A stretch of 16,843 nucleotides of DNA from Thermoflexus sp. (GCA_017743605.1 JAGHYO010000022.1:1-16843), one strand, 5' to 3'. Shown: positions 1 through 8,466, numbered from the stretch's first letter. The notes: generated by a model from the letters alone, not told the origin. A program made the numbers and translations.

Positions 1-1
1 G

Positions 2-190
2 CATTCGGAGGCCATTCGGAAGCTGACGGAGCGGGTGGAGGAGCACTCTCGGCGTTTGGAGGAGCATTCGGAGGCCATTCGGAAGCTGACGGAGCGGGTG
101 GAGGAGCACTCTCGGCGTCTGGAGGAGCACTCCGAGGCCATCCGACAGCTGATGGAAAAGGTGGAGCATCATGCCCAGGTGATTGAACGG
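2..190 (+). repeat. In-frame 63-bp tandem repeat (three visible units)
   Basis: Units are 2-64, 65-127 and 128-190. Units 1 and 2 differ by a single silent base (ttg versus ctg, Leu codon); unit 3 is diverged but keeps the HSEAIRxL and VEHH spacing. Each unit encodes 21 residues, that is three heptads of the coiled coil. The array continues beyond the left edge, so the total copy number is unknown. Confidence 0.9.
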
Positions 191-646
191 CTTCTGGCGG
201 CTGTAGATCGGCATTCCCAAGAGATCCGCCGCTTGGGAACAACGATTGGGGCCATCGGGGCTCGTTGGGGCCTCCACAGCGAGGCCGCCTTCCGGGACGG
301 GATAGCGGCGTTGTTGCAGGAGGCGGGCTGGCAGGTGGATCGCTTCCTCGCTATGGACCTGGAGGGCTACGTCTTTGGGCGCCCCGACCAAGTAGAGATC
401 GATGCGGTGATCCGAGATGGGAAAGCCATCCTGATCGAGATCCGCTCCTCGGTTAGCAGGGGCGACGTGGCCGCCTTCCAGCGGAAAGCCGAGTTCTACA
501 CCCGCCGCACTGGCCTGCCGGTCGCCCGACGCATTCTCATCTCCCCCATGGTGGATTCGCGGGCCCGCGATCTGGCCCAGCAGATGGAAATGGAGGTTTA
601 CACATACCCAGAGGACGTCCCCACGGAGTCTCCCTCCGGGGGATAA
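2..646 (+). CDS. Coiled-coil PD-(D/E)XK nuclease-fold protein (DUF3782-like), 5' end missing
   Basis: The reading frame is open to the left edge, so the true start lies outside the window; the GTG at 35 is only an internal codon within a repeat. The first ~75 visible residues are charged heptads (HSEAIRKLTERVEEH type), predicting a long coiled coil. The C-terminal ~125 residues resemble the DUF3782 / restriction-endonuclease-like fold: an EIDAVI strand with Asp at nt 401-403, followed by ILIEIRSS with Glu at 437-439, then a helix (DVAAFQRKAEFY) and an ILISPMVD strand. This is the D-(x)n-E-x-K pattern, but the expected Lys is Arg (nt 443-445). The stop TAA is immediately followed by the next gene's GTG. 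Family members are common in thermophiles, where their role is unproven; nuclease activity is inference from the fold, and the K-to-R change may mean altered or no catalysis. Confidence 0.8.
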   Translation, partial: HSEAIRKLTERVEEHSRRLEEHSEAIRKLTERVEEHSRRLEEHSEAIRQLMEKVEHHAQVIERLLAAVDRHSQEIRRLGTTIGAIGARWGLHSEAAFRDGIAALLQEAGWQVDRFLAMDLEGYVFGRPDQVEIDAVIRDGKAILIEIRSSVSRGDVAAFQRKAEFYTRRTGLPVARRILISPMVDSRARDLAQQMEMEVYTYPEDVPTESPSGG

Positions 647-3139
647 GTGTGGGCTTGGCTCGATCCGCCCCGTGCCATGTTCCCCGGGCTCCTCTGGTGG
701 TTCTTATTAACCCTGATCGCCCTCGCGGCCTGGCCGTTCACTTTCCTTGTCTTCCGCCCCCTGCCGGACCGCGGGCTGGCTTTCGCGCGGCCTCTGGGGT
801 TGCTGCTCATGGGCTTCCTCTGGTGGTGGGGTGGCAGCCTAGGGCTGCTGCCATCCTCCGCCGGGGGCGCCCTGACCGCCGGAGGGCTGATCCTCGCCTT
901 GGGCCTCTGGCTGGCTGGGCGCGCCGGGGAATCCCCATGGGGATGGCTCCGCGCGCGCCTCGGCCAGGTCCTCTTTTATGAACTCCTGTTCGCCCTCGCC
1001 TTCGCCGGCTGGACCCTCTTCCGGGCCTATAATCCGGAGATCACCTACACCGAGAAGCCGATGGAGCTGGCCTTCCTCAACGCCGTGGTGCGGTCGGAGG
1101 GCTTCCCACCCCATGATCCCTGGCTCTCGGGTTTCGCTATCAGCTATTACTACTTTGGCTATATCCTCCTGGGGCTCCTCACCGAGCTCTCTGGCCTGCC
1201 AACCCGCGTCACCTTCAACCTTGGGGTTTCTTCATGGTTCGCCCTAACGCTGCTTGCGGCCGCTGGTGTCGGGTGGAACCTGTGGGCTCTCCATCGGCCA
1301 GGCCGACCGCACGCATCGGGAGTAGTTGCCCTCTTAGCCGCCTTTTGGGTAGGCCTGGCGGGGAACGGCGAGGCGATCCTGGATCTGGCCCATTCGTGCG
1401 GGTGGATCCGGGACCCTAAGTTCTGGGCCTGGCTGGACATCCCGGAGCTGAACACGCCGCCTCCCACCCGCCCATGGCCTGCGTGCTGGCCTCCCCTGGA
1501 GCGGCCCTGGGTCTGGTGGCGAGCCTCCCGGGTGGTGCGGGATTACACGCCGGATGGACAGCATCAGGAGGTGATTGACGAGTTCCCTCAGTTCAGCTTC
1601 CTGCTTGGGGATCTTCATCCCCATGTGCTGGCGCTGCCCTTCAATCTGATGGCGGTCGCCCTCGCCCTCGCCCTGTTCCGGGCCGGGGAAGGGTTCCCTG
1701 GCTTCCAACCGGACCAGCCGGTCAGGGCCTTGCTCCGCTTTATGGAAACGCACGGGCCGCCTTTCTGGATCCTACCGATCGCCTTCGGCGGGCTGGCCTT
1801 CCTGAACACTTGGGATTTCCCGATCTACACTGGACTGGGGCTCGCCGCCTGGGGTCTTGGGGCATGGCGCGCCGGACGCTCCTCCTCTGCCTGGCTTCGG
1901 GAGATCGTTGGCCTGGGGATCGGGATCCTCTCGCTGGGATGGGCTTTGTATTTTCCCTTCTACCTCGGGTTTCGATCCCAGGCGGGTGGTCTGCTTCCCA
2001 ATTTCTATAATGGCACGCGGCTGCCCCAATTTATGGTCATGTTTGGCTTCCAGGTCGTCGGGCTGGTCGCCTGGTTGCTTGCGCAAGCTTGGCGCGCGGC
2101 CCGGGATGGGCAGGGGAGCCTTCGGAGCTGGGTCGCCGGTGTGTTGGGTGGCGCGCTGGGCCTTGGGTTAGTCCCGGTCGCCCTGTGGGTTGGCCTGTAT
2201 TACGCATTGCGCGAGCTCGTGTGGTATCAGGACCTTCCGCTTCCGGTGAGCTTGGACGCCCTGGAGCCGTGGGTGTGGGGGCGCCTTCGGGATGGGACGG
2301 TGATGGTGAGCGGCCAGGCGCTGCCGGGGAGCGGGCCATGGGTCCCGATGCTCCTAGCTGGGATAGCGATCGGAGCGGTGCGGCTCTGGCGGCGAGAGAA
2401 CAAGGAGGACGAGGCATTCATTCGCCTGCTGATCGTCTCCGGAGCCGCCCTGGCCTGGGCGGTAGAGTTCTTTTACATCCGGGATTTCTTCGGAACCCGG
2501 ATGAACACAGTGTTCAAGCTCTATTATCAGGTCTGGGTCCTTTGGAGTCTAGCCCTAGCCTGGGCGATGGGGGCGCTCTGGGAGCGAAGCGACCGCGCGC
2601 GCCCAGCCTTCGCTCTTGGGTTCGCCGCCACGATCGCCCTGGCCGTCCTCTACCCGATCTTGATGATCCCTATCAAAGCGGAGTTCTTCCTCCGCCTGCC
2701 GACGCTGGACGGCTATGCCCACCTGGCGCGGTCGGCGCCGGACGATCTGGCAGCCATCGAGTGGCTGAACGCCCACGTGCGGAGCACACCGGTGATCCTG
2801 GAGGCGCCAGGTTGGGGAGGAATCTCGTTCCAGCCCGAGATCGGACGCTTCTCTGCGCATACCGGGTTGCCCACCGTGCTGGGCTGGGGCGGCCATGAGC
2901 ATCAGTGGCGCGGATCCTACGCCGAGATGGCCCGCCGGGAGCCAGATCTCCGGATCCTCTGGCAATCCCCGGATCTCGAGCAAACCCTGGAGCTCCTGGA
3001 GAAATATGAGATCGTCTACGTTATTGTCGGTCAGACCGAGCGAAGGCTGTTTTCACCTTCTGTCTTGCGGAAGTTCGAGTTGCTGATGGACCCGGTTTTC
3101 CGCAGTGGGGAGACGGTGATCTACCGGAGGAGGGAGTGA
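647..3139 (+). CDS. DUF2298 (Chlor_Arch_YYY family) integral membrane protein
   Basis: An 830-residue, strongly hydrophobic polytopic protein with many membrane segments, matching the usual 700-900 residue length of the TIGR03662/DUF2298 family found in Chloroflexi and Archaea. Family hallmarks visible: ITYTEKPME (from ~132), the YYYFG motif at 167-171, GDLHPH with D322, and a C-terminal TGLPTVLGWGGHEHQWRG block from ~739 in what looks like a soluble tail. Biochemical function is unknown; the fold resembles GT-C glycosyltransferases and a role in surface glycan or lipid-linked sugar handling is inference. The GTG start at 647 directly follows the upstream stop, with a GGGGGA run at 638-643 as a close Shine-Dalgarno; ATG at 677 (MFPGLLWW) is an alternative start but has no purine-rich site before it. 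The stop overlaps the next start by 4 nt (GTGA), implying translational coupling. Confidence 0.88.
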   Translation: MWAWLDPPRAMFPGLLWWFLLTLIALAAWPFTFLVFRPLPDRGLAFARPLGLLLMGFLWWWGGSLGLLPSSAGGALTAGGLILALGLWLAGRAGESPWGWLRARLGQVLFYELLFALAFAGWTLFRAYNPEITYTEKPMELAFLNAVVRSEGFPPHDPWLSGFAISYYYFGYILLGLLTELSGLPTRVTFNLGVSSWFALTLLAAAGVGWNLWALHRPGRPHASGVVALLAAFWVGLAGNGEAILDLAHSCGWIRDPKFWAWLDIPELNTPPPTRPWPACWPPLERPWVWWRASRVVRDYTPDGQHQEVIDEFPQFSFLLGDLHPHVLALPFNLMAVALALALFRAGEGFPGFQPDQPVRALLRFMETHGPPFWILPIAFGGLAFLNTWDFPIYTGLGLAAWGLGAWRAGRSSSAWLREIVGLGIGILSLGWALYFPFYLGFRSQAGGLLPNFYNGTRLPQFMVMFGFQVVGLVAWLLAQAWRAARDGQGSLRSWVAGVLGGALGLGLVPVALWVGLYYALRELVWYQDLPLPVSLDALEPWVWGRLRDGTVMVSGQALPGSGPWVPMLLAGIAIGAVRLWRRENKEDEAFIRLLIVSGAALAWAVEFFYIRDFFGTRMNTVFKLYYQVWVLWSLALAWAMGALWERSDRARPAFALGFAATIALAVLYPILMIPIKAEFFLRLPTLDGYAHLARSAPDDLAAIEWLNAHVRSTPVILEAPGWGGISFQPEIGRFSAHTGLPTVLGWGGHEHQWRGSYAEMARREPDLRILWQSPDLEQTLELLEKYEIVYVIVGQTERRLFSPSVLRKFELLMDPVFRSGETVIYRRRE

Positions 3140-4755
3140 AGGACCTGTTGCGCCGTAGCGAGGACCGTTGGATCCTCCTCGGGCTTTTCGGGCTGGCGTT
3201 GGTCCCGCGGGCATGGGACCTCAGCGCGCGGCCAGCGGCGCCGGGGGAGGCAGCTTCGGCGTGGGCAGCCTGGCGAGGCGGAGAGTTGCCCCCCGGAGGC
3301 AGTCCGTGGCTCGCCGGATGGAGCACGATGGTCTTCTCCCTCTTCGGACCCGATGAAGGCTGGATGCGCGCTGGGAGCGCCCTGGCCAGTGCCCTTACCA
3401 TCCTGGCCTTGTGGGCCCTTCTATATCCTTTCGGGCGCGCAGCCGCGATCGGAGCAGCGATCCTTTGGGCCGTTTCCCCCACCGCCGTGATGGCCGCCCG
3501 CTTCTCAGACGGCAGCGCCATTGCCGCTGCGACGCTGGCCACCGCCTTGGCCTTCCAAAGAGTCCCTCATCCAGCCCGCTGGATCGGTCTGGCCGTGGCC
3601 CTGGGGATAGGAGTGACGTCAGGTCCTACCTTCTGGACCGGCGTGCTGGCCCTTCTCCCTGCGTTTGTGCTGGATCCTCCGGATTCTGCTTTTCCCCGTT
3701 GGAAGGCTCTCGGGCTTTTGGGGGCCACTGCCCTCTTGGTCGGGACGTGGGGGGGGGTTCGAGAGAGCGGTGTCCGAGAGATCATCGAGACCTTCCCGGC
3801 CTGGTGGAGGGGCTTCTCCCCCGAGGGCCTCGCCCTTTGGTGGGCCTCCCTGGCCGCCCTGGTCCGTCTGGAAGTGCCCCTTCTGCTCCTGGGGCTGGCG
3901 GGGGCCTTTTTCAGCATACGGCTTGGGGATCGGCGGTGGATCGCCGTGGGGGTCACTGCGGCGCTGGTGACGACGTTGCGCGTGGTTCGGTTCAGCGCTC
4001 CGTTCACGGAGCACACCGTGTTGCTCCTGCCTTGGACACTGCTGGCCGGGCTGGCGGTTCAACGGGGATGGGAGGCCCTCGCGCCCGCCCTGCGGGCAGA
4101 GCACGCTGCATCCGGCGCTGCTTTCGGGATCGGAGGAATCGCCATAGGAACGGTTCTGATGATGCTGTATGTCGAGACTCCGGATCCATGGGCGCGCTGG
4201 CTCAGCATAGGAGGCGTAAGTGGGGTCCTGATCCTCATCCTCTTCCTGGTTGAGAGCCTGATGCGTCCCGAGGAAGAAAGCCCGCGGGGGAGGGGCAGGC
4301 TGTGGAGCCCGGCCTGGGCCGGCATCCTGGGGGCGGTTCTTCTCACGGTGGGTCTGGCGCAGCTGGCCACGACCGCTTTGCTGATCCGTCGCGTCGATCC
4401 AGTCCCCGGCCTGTCTGAAGCAGAGATGGCCGCCCCCGCCTTGTGGGATCTGGTGGAGGTGCTGCGGGAGGAGGCCCGCTGGCGTCCTGGAGGGCGCGGG
4501 GCGCTGCAGGTGGGGATCGTGGCTGCGGATGAGGAAGCGCCTTTCTGGCAGTGGACGTTGAGGGAGTTCCCCCTGCATCGGGTGGAGACCCTTCGGGATC
4601 CTGAGGAGGTGGATTTCTGGATTGCTCCGGAGGGAATGTTCTTACCGCTAAATTCTGCGCAATGGGTAGGACATGCCTTCCCTGTGCAGATCGATCTCCG
4701 TAGCGCCGAGGGGCCTCTTGAACGTCGCTGGATCCTGTGGGCGCGGTCACGGTGA
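3136..4755 (+). CDS. Polytopic membrane protein, divergent GT-C glycosyltransferase-like
   Basis: A 539-residue hydrophobic protein with roughly ten or more membrane segments and a short soluble C-terminal tail. The N-terminal ~130 residues can be laid against the Agl23/ArnT-type protein downstream: first membrane helix, a loop with RGG and PxxxGW, then FGPDEGWMRAGSALASAL corresponding to FGASDFTGRLPVALAG. The acidic DE pair of the first loop, invariant in TIGR03663 and catalytic in GT-C enzymes, reads GE here (PGEAASAW), and the HGP tripeptide is absent, so it may be a non-catalytic partner. Start is a GTG overlapping the DUF2298 stop, with a strong GGAGGAGGGA ribosome-binding site just before it. 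No specific family name is recognised; the GT-C assignment is inference from this partial similarity and from its position between DUF2298 and Agl23-like genes. Confidence 0.75.
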   Translation: MKDLLRRSEDRWILLGLFGLALVPRAWDLSARPAAPGEAASAWAAWRGGELPPGGSPWLAGWSTMVFSLFGPDEGWMRAGSALASALTILALWALLYPFGRAAAIGAAILWAVSPTAVMAARFSDGSAIAAATLATALAFQRVPHPARWIGLAVALGIGVTSGPTFWTGVLALLPAFVLDPPDSAFPRWKALGLLGATALLVGTWGGVRESGVREIIETFPAWWRGFSPEGLALWWASLAALVRLEVPLLLLGLAGAFFSIRLGDRRWIAVGVTAALVTTLRVVRFSAPFTEHTVLLLPWTLLAGLAVQRGWEALAPALRAEHAASGAAFGIGGIAIGTVLMMLYVETPDPWARWLSIGGVSGVLILILFLVESLMRPEEESPRGRGRLWSPAWAGILGAVLLTVGLAQLATTALLIRRVDPVPGLSEAEMAAPALWDLVEVLREEARWRPGGRGALQVGIVAADEEAPFWQWTLREFPLHRVETLRDPEEVDFWIAPEGMFLPLNSAQWVGHAFPVQIDLRSAEGPLERRWILWARSR

Positions 4756-4883
4756 GGTCTGCTGGACGAAGGGAAGTAGTGGCTGGACTTCCTTTGCGAT
4801 CAGCAGGTATACGCGAGGCATATGGCTCACGAAGTCATACTTGAAGCCATCTCGGGTTCAGTGTGAGGGGTCCCTGGACGCGC

Positions 4884-4889
4884 TATAAT
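4884..4889 (+). promoter_or_regulatory. Candidate -10 box, distal promoter of the Agl23-like gene
   Basis: TATAAT in a GC-rich intergenic region, in the context GCGCTATAATCCGCTTTG. No convincing -35 hexamer is seen 16-18 nt upstream. The same context recurs at the proximal promoter (5009). Predicted transcripts would start near 4896 and carry the 4905-4936 hairpin almost at their 5' end. Confidence 0.5.
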
Positions 4890-4904
4890 CCGCTTTGCCT
4901 ATCC

Positions 4905-4936
4905 ATGTAGGCCAACTGCCCGCAGTTGGCCTACAT
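4905..4936. repeat. Perfect 15-bp inverted repeat with 2-nt spacer
   Basis: Arms 4905-4919 (ATGTAGGCCAACTGC) and 4922-4936 are exact reverse complements, separated by CC. As RNA it would form a hairpin (the innermost pairs opening to form the loop); as DNA it could be a repressor operator or cruciform. It lies between two candidate promoters. No T tract follows, so it is not a typical intrinsic terminator. Confidence 0.85.
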
Positions 4937-4988
4937 CCACCTGAGCTTCCGACGACTTCAGGATACACCTGTCATCTCAGCTCCGGCG

Positions 4989-5014
4989 CGAGGGTCCCTC
5001 GGGTGTGCTATAAT
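4989..5014 (+). promoter_or_regulatory. Candidate proximal promoter with overlapping palindrome
   Basis: Extended -10 element TGCTATAAT with TATAAT at 5009-5014; no clear -35 hexamer. A 13-bp palindrome with central T (CGAGGGTCCCTCG, 4989-5001) covers the -35/spacer region and could be an operator. Expected transcription start is near 5021, about 25 nt before the ATG at 5046. Confidence 0.55.
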
Positions 5015-5045
5015 CCGCATTCGGCATTTTCGCGGGAGCAAACCG

Positions 5046-8000
5046 ATGGAGGCAATGATCCCTGTTTCGGTGTTAACTCGATGGCGAAACCTCTGGGAAG
5101 ATCTGACGCCAGCGGAGCGCCTCGCCTGGGCGTTGTTGTTGGCCGCCGCTGTCTTCACCCGCCTCTGGCGCTTGGGGGAGCGGGTGATGAGCCACGACGA
5201 AAGCCTCCATGTCTACTACGCCTATGAGCTCTTCCGCGGGAAAGGGTTTGTGCACACCCCCATGATGCACGGACCTCTTAAGTTCCACCTAGACGCCCTC
5301 GCCTATCTCCTGTTCGGGGCCAGCGACTTCACCGGGCGCCTGCCTGTCGCCCTGGCCGGGATCGCCCTGGTGATGCTGCCTCTCTTCATGCGCCGCTGGC
5401 TGGGCCGCTGGGGCAGCCTCGCCGCCTCCGTTTTCTTTCTGATCTCCCCTATGGTGATGTATCACAGCCGCTACATCCGCGATGAGGGTCTGATGGCCCT
5501 GTGGGCGGTTCTCACCGTCTGGATGATCTTCGCGTATATGGAGACGCGACAGGATCGCTGGCTCTACGGCCTGGCGGCGATCACCGCCCTCTTCTACACC
5601 ACGATGGAGGCGGCCTTCATTTACCTGGCCATCTTCGGTGTGCTGATCTTTTTCGCCTGGACCGTGGCGGTCCTCCGGGATCCCCGATGGTCCGGAGAGG
5701 ACCGGCGGATACTCGGAGGAGGGACGGCTCTGCTCCTCCTTGGGGGCGGGCTGGCCCTGTGGGGGCTGGAGCAAAACGAGTCGCAGATCCCCATGGCCTT
5801 CCTCTGTCGGCCGGAGTCCATCTCCGAGCGGGGTCAGCTGCTGGCTCTGATTGGCGGGCTGCTCGCCCTGGTCGGGATCGGAGGCCTGGGATGGCGGCTG
5901 GCGGAATGGGGACGCGCTCGCCTGCAAGAGTATCCGCCTTTCAACCCGATGATCGTCATCGGCGGTCTGAGCCTATGGATGCTCTCCCCCGCTGCCCTGA
6001 TCTGGCTGAACCCCGTTTCCCAGCTCCTCTTCGGTCGCCTCTTCGTCTCCGTTTCGATCTTCGAAAGCGGCTCCTTCAGCGGGATCACCGAGGAGATGAT
6101 TCGGATCCTTATCCTCTTTCTGCTCTTCGGGGCCCTGAGCACGGCCCTCGGGATGGCCTGGGACCCCGGGCGCTGGCCGATCCTCATGGGGATCTTCTTT
6201 GGGATCACCCTCCCGCTGTTCGCAACCTTTTTCACCAATGGCGCAGGGATCGCTACCGGTTACATCGGCTCCCTGGGCTACTGGATGGCGCAGCAATGCG
6301 TCCAGCGGGGGAGCCAGCCCCTCTTTTACTACTTCGTGATCGCCCCGATGTATGAATTCATGCCGATCTTGCTATCCCTGCTGGCCCTCGGCTATTACGC
6401 CAGGCGATGGCTTGCTGGTGCGTTGTCCCCCAACCCCCTGGACGCCGCCTTCCGCGGGTTCTTGGGGTTCTGGGTGATCCTCTCGTGGGTCATTTACACG
6501 CTGGCCGGGGAGAAGATGCCCTGGCTCACGGTCCATCTCGCGGTCCCCATGATCCTGCTCTCGGCGACCTTCCTGAACGACACCCTGGGGACTTTGGACT
6601 GGAAGCGGTGGTGGCAAGACGGCGGGGCCGTTGCGGCGCTGCTGGTCTTCCCCTTCGGGGCCGCCCTCCTGGGTCTGCTGACGGCCTGGCCTCGGGCCCG
6701 CCTGGCTGTGCAGACGCCGACCCTAGAGTCTCTTCAAGCGGCCAACCAAGCCGTTGCGGCCCTGATTAGCATAGGGGTCATCCTGGGGGTCTGGATCTAC
6801 CTGCGCCCTCGCCTTGGCCTCTCTGGATTCCTCCAATCCTTCGCCCTCGCTATCCTGGCTGTTCTCCTCTTCGCCACCTTCCGCGTGGCTTGGCGCTTCA
6901 CCTTCATTGATTACGACCTGGCTATAGAGCACGGGGTCTATGCCCACGGCGCCCCTGATGTGAAGATCGCTATGCGCCGGATCGAGGAAATCGCCCGCGC
7001 CCTCGGGCGAGACGCGGTGACGGTGGCTTACGACAACGACAGCTCTTGGCCCTTCACTTGGTATCTACGGGACTGGAAGCAGCGCTATTTTGGAGCAAAC
7101 CCGCGACGGGAGGATCTGGAGTCCCCAGTGATCCTGGTGGGCAGCGCCAACTGGTATAAGGTGGAGAACGCCCTCCGCAACACCCACGAGGCATATCAAT
7201 ACCATCTGATCTGGTGGCCGATGGAGGATTACCGAGAGCTGACTTGGGAGCGCCTCTGGCGCTGGCTTTCGGATCCGGCGCGGCGGGCGGCCCTGTGGGA
7301 CATTTTCTGGAGCCGGGACTATACCCGCTACGATCAGATCACGGGGAAAACCCATACCCTTGAGGCCTGGCCGCTGGCCCACGATTTCAAGCTCTTCATC
7401 CGCCGGGATATCGCGGCGCAGGCTTGGCCCCTGCGCCCCGAGCAGGCGCTTGCCGCGCCCACCCCACCGCCCGACCCCTACGCCGTGGTGTACAGGAGCC
7501 TAACCGCCGTCCGGATCATCGGGGGAGCCGGGAGTGAGCCCGGGCGCTTCCAGGAGCCTCACGGCATCGCCATCGGGCCGGACGGAGCTCTCTACGTGAC
7601 GGATGGGCGCAACCACCGGGTGCAGGTCTTCTCCCCGGATGGTCAGCTCCTGCGAACATGGGGGTCCTTTTGCGCACTTTATGAGAGTGGAACCCCAGGA
7701 TGCGTGGATCCTGACGGCTCAGGGCCGATGCCGCTGGGCGCCGGGCAGTTCAACGAGCCCTGGGGGATCGCCGTGGGGTCCGACGGCACGGTCTATGTGG
7801 CGGACCTGTGGAACCATCGGATTCAGCAGTTCGCCATCGATGGCCGTTTCCTCCGCGCGTGGGGCAGCTTCGCCCGGGTGGAGGATCCGCAGGATCAGCC
7901 CGGGGGCTTCTTCGGGCCCCGGGGCGTCCGCGTGCTGGAGGATCGGGTGTACGTCACCGACACCGGCAACAAGCGTGTTCAGGTTTTCGACCGCGAGGGA

Positions 8001-8423
8001 CGCTTCCTAGCGGCCTGGGGCGGGCCTGGCGTCGAGCCCGGGCGGCTGGACGAGCCGGTGGGCATCGCCGTCCTGCCGGACGGAGACTTAGTGATCGCCG
8101 ACACCTGGAACCGGCGGATCCAGATCCTGACGCTGGAAGGGGATCCTGTCCGGTCGTGGGAGGTCGCAGGATGGATGGATCAGTCCCCCACCACTAAGCC
8201 CGATGTTGCTGTGGATGCCCGTGGGCGGATCCTTGTCACCGACCCTACCGGCTTCCGGGTCTTGGTGTTCGACTCCAAAGGCCAGCCCCTCCTCGCCTTC
8301 GGCCAGTATGGGGACGACACTGCTTCGTTCCTCCTACCGCATGGGATCGCCGTCGGGCCCAACAAGCGCGTGTGGGTGGTGGACTCTGGAGGTCACCGGG
8401 TCATGGCCTTTGAGATCCCGTGA
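5046..8423 (+). CDS. Agl23-like (TIGR03663) GT-C membrane protein with C-terminal NHL propeller
   Basis: A 1125-residue protein. Residues ~27-640 are polytopic membrane; the family's invariant motifs are present: DE at 51-52 and HGP at 75-77 in the first loop, with similarity to ArnT/PMT mannosyltransferases. Residues ~640-800 form a probably extracytoplasmic domain (VAYDNDSSWPFTWYLRDW). Residues ~820-1125 hold six NHL repeats, each of the form EPxGIAVxxDGxxYVxDxxNxRVQxF, enough to close a six-bladed beta-propeller. TIGR03663 proteins typically occur in the same genomes as, and often near, TIGR03662/DUF2298, as here. Role is probably glycosyl transfer from a lipid-linked donor, or assistance to it; this is inference. 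The ATG at 5046 is chosen because GGGAG (5034-5038) precedes it at 7 nt and promoters lie just upstream; an in-frame extension to the TTG at 4926 would run through the hairpin and promoter and is not credible. Confidence 0.9.
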   Translation: MEAMIPVSVLTRWRNLWEDLTPAERLAWALLLAAAVFTRLWRLGERVMSHDESLHVYYAYELFRGKGFVHTPMMHGPLKFHLDALAYLLFGASDFTGRLPVALAGIALVMLPLFMRRWLGRWGSLAASVFFLISPMVMYHSRYIRDEGLMALWAVLTVWMIFAYMETRQDRWLYGLAAITALFYTTMEAAFIYLAIFGVLIFFAWTVAVLRDPRWSGEDRRILGGGTALLLLGGGLALWGLEQNESQIPMAFLCRPESISERGQLLALIGGLLALVGIGGLGWRLAEWGRARLQEYPPFNPMIVIGGLSLWMLSPAALIWLNPVSQLLFGRLFVSVSIFESGSFSGITEEMIRILILFLLFGALSTALGMAWDPGRWPILMGIFFGITLPLFATFFTNGAGIATGYIGSLGYWMAQQCVQRGSQPLFYYFVIAPMYEFMPILLSLLALGYYARRWLAGALSPNPLDAAFRGFLGFWVILSWVIYTLAGEKMPWLTVHLAVPMILLSATFLNDTLGTLDWKRWWQDGGAVAALLVFPFGAALLGLLTAWPRARLAVQTPTLESLQAANQAVAALISIGVILGVWIYLRPRLGLSGFLQSFALAILAVLLFATFRVAWRFTFIDYDLAIEHGVYAHGAPDVKIAMRRIEEIARALGRDAVTVAYDNDSSWPFTWYLRDWKQRYFGANPRREDLESPVILVGSANWYKVENALRNTHEAYQYHLIWWPMEDYRELTWERLWRWLSDPARRAALWDIFWSRDYTRYDQITGKTHTLEAWPLAHDFKLFIRRDIAAQAWPLRPEQALAAPTPPPDPYAVVYRSLTAVRIIGGAGSEPGRFQEPHGIAIGPDGALYVTDGRNHRVQVFSPDGQLLRTWGSFCALYESGTPGCVDPDGSGPMPLGAGQFNEPWGIAVGSDGTVYVADLWNHRIQQFAIDGRFLRAWGSFARVEDPQDQPGGFFGPRGVRVLEDRVYVTDTGNKRVQVFDREGRFLAAWGGPGVEPGRLDEPVGIAVLPDGDLVIADTWNRRIQILTLEGDPVRSWEVAGWMDQSPTTKPDVAVDARGRILVTDPTGFRVLVFDSKGQPLLAFGQYGDDTASFLLPHGIAVGPNKRVWVVDSGGHRVMAFEIP

Positions 8424-8460
8424 AGGTGTATCCACGCTGCTTGTGAAAGGAGGCACGTGC

Positions 8461-8466
8461 TATAAT
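8461..8466 (+). promoter_or_regulatory. Candidate -10 box for the MNT-HEPN-sucC-sucD operon
   Basis: TATAAT preceded by TGC (extended -10) in the context GTGCTATAATCGGCTTCGG, nearly the same as the promoter at 5009. No good -35 box. It lies 33 nt before the ATG at 8499 and is the only promoter-like element seen before sucC. Confidence 0.55.

Noticed and set aside
3619..4578. Long antisense open frame (319 codons) opposite the GT-C-like gene
   Set aside because: Proline/arginine/glutamine-rich with no recognisable domain; lies fully within a well-supported gene and is the usual by-product of high GC codon use.
4769..4795. Imperfect hairpin (AAGGGAAGT ... ACTTCCTT) just after the GT-C-like gene, as a terminator
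   Set aside because: Stem is short with a bulged G and only three T residues follow; too weak to call.
4747..4857. Minus-strand 36-codon stretch ending in VYLLIAKEVQPLLPFVQQTSP, resembling the tail of a real protein
   Set aside because: Bounded by stops on both sides, no ribosome-binding site, too short to assign; could be a gene remnant but cannot be supported from the sequence alone.
4926..5045. TTG-initiated N-terminal extension of the Agl23-like protein
   Set aside because: It would start inside the inverted repeat and run through the proximal promoter; the ATG at 5046 has a good ribosome-binding site.
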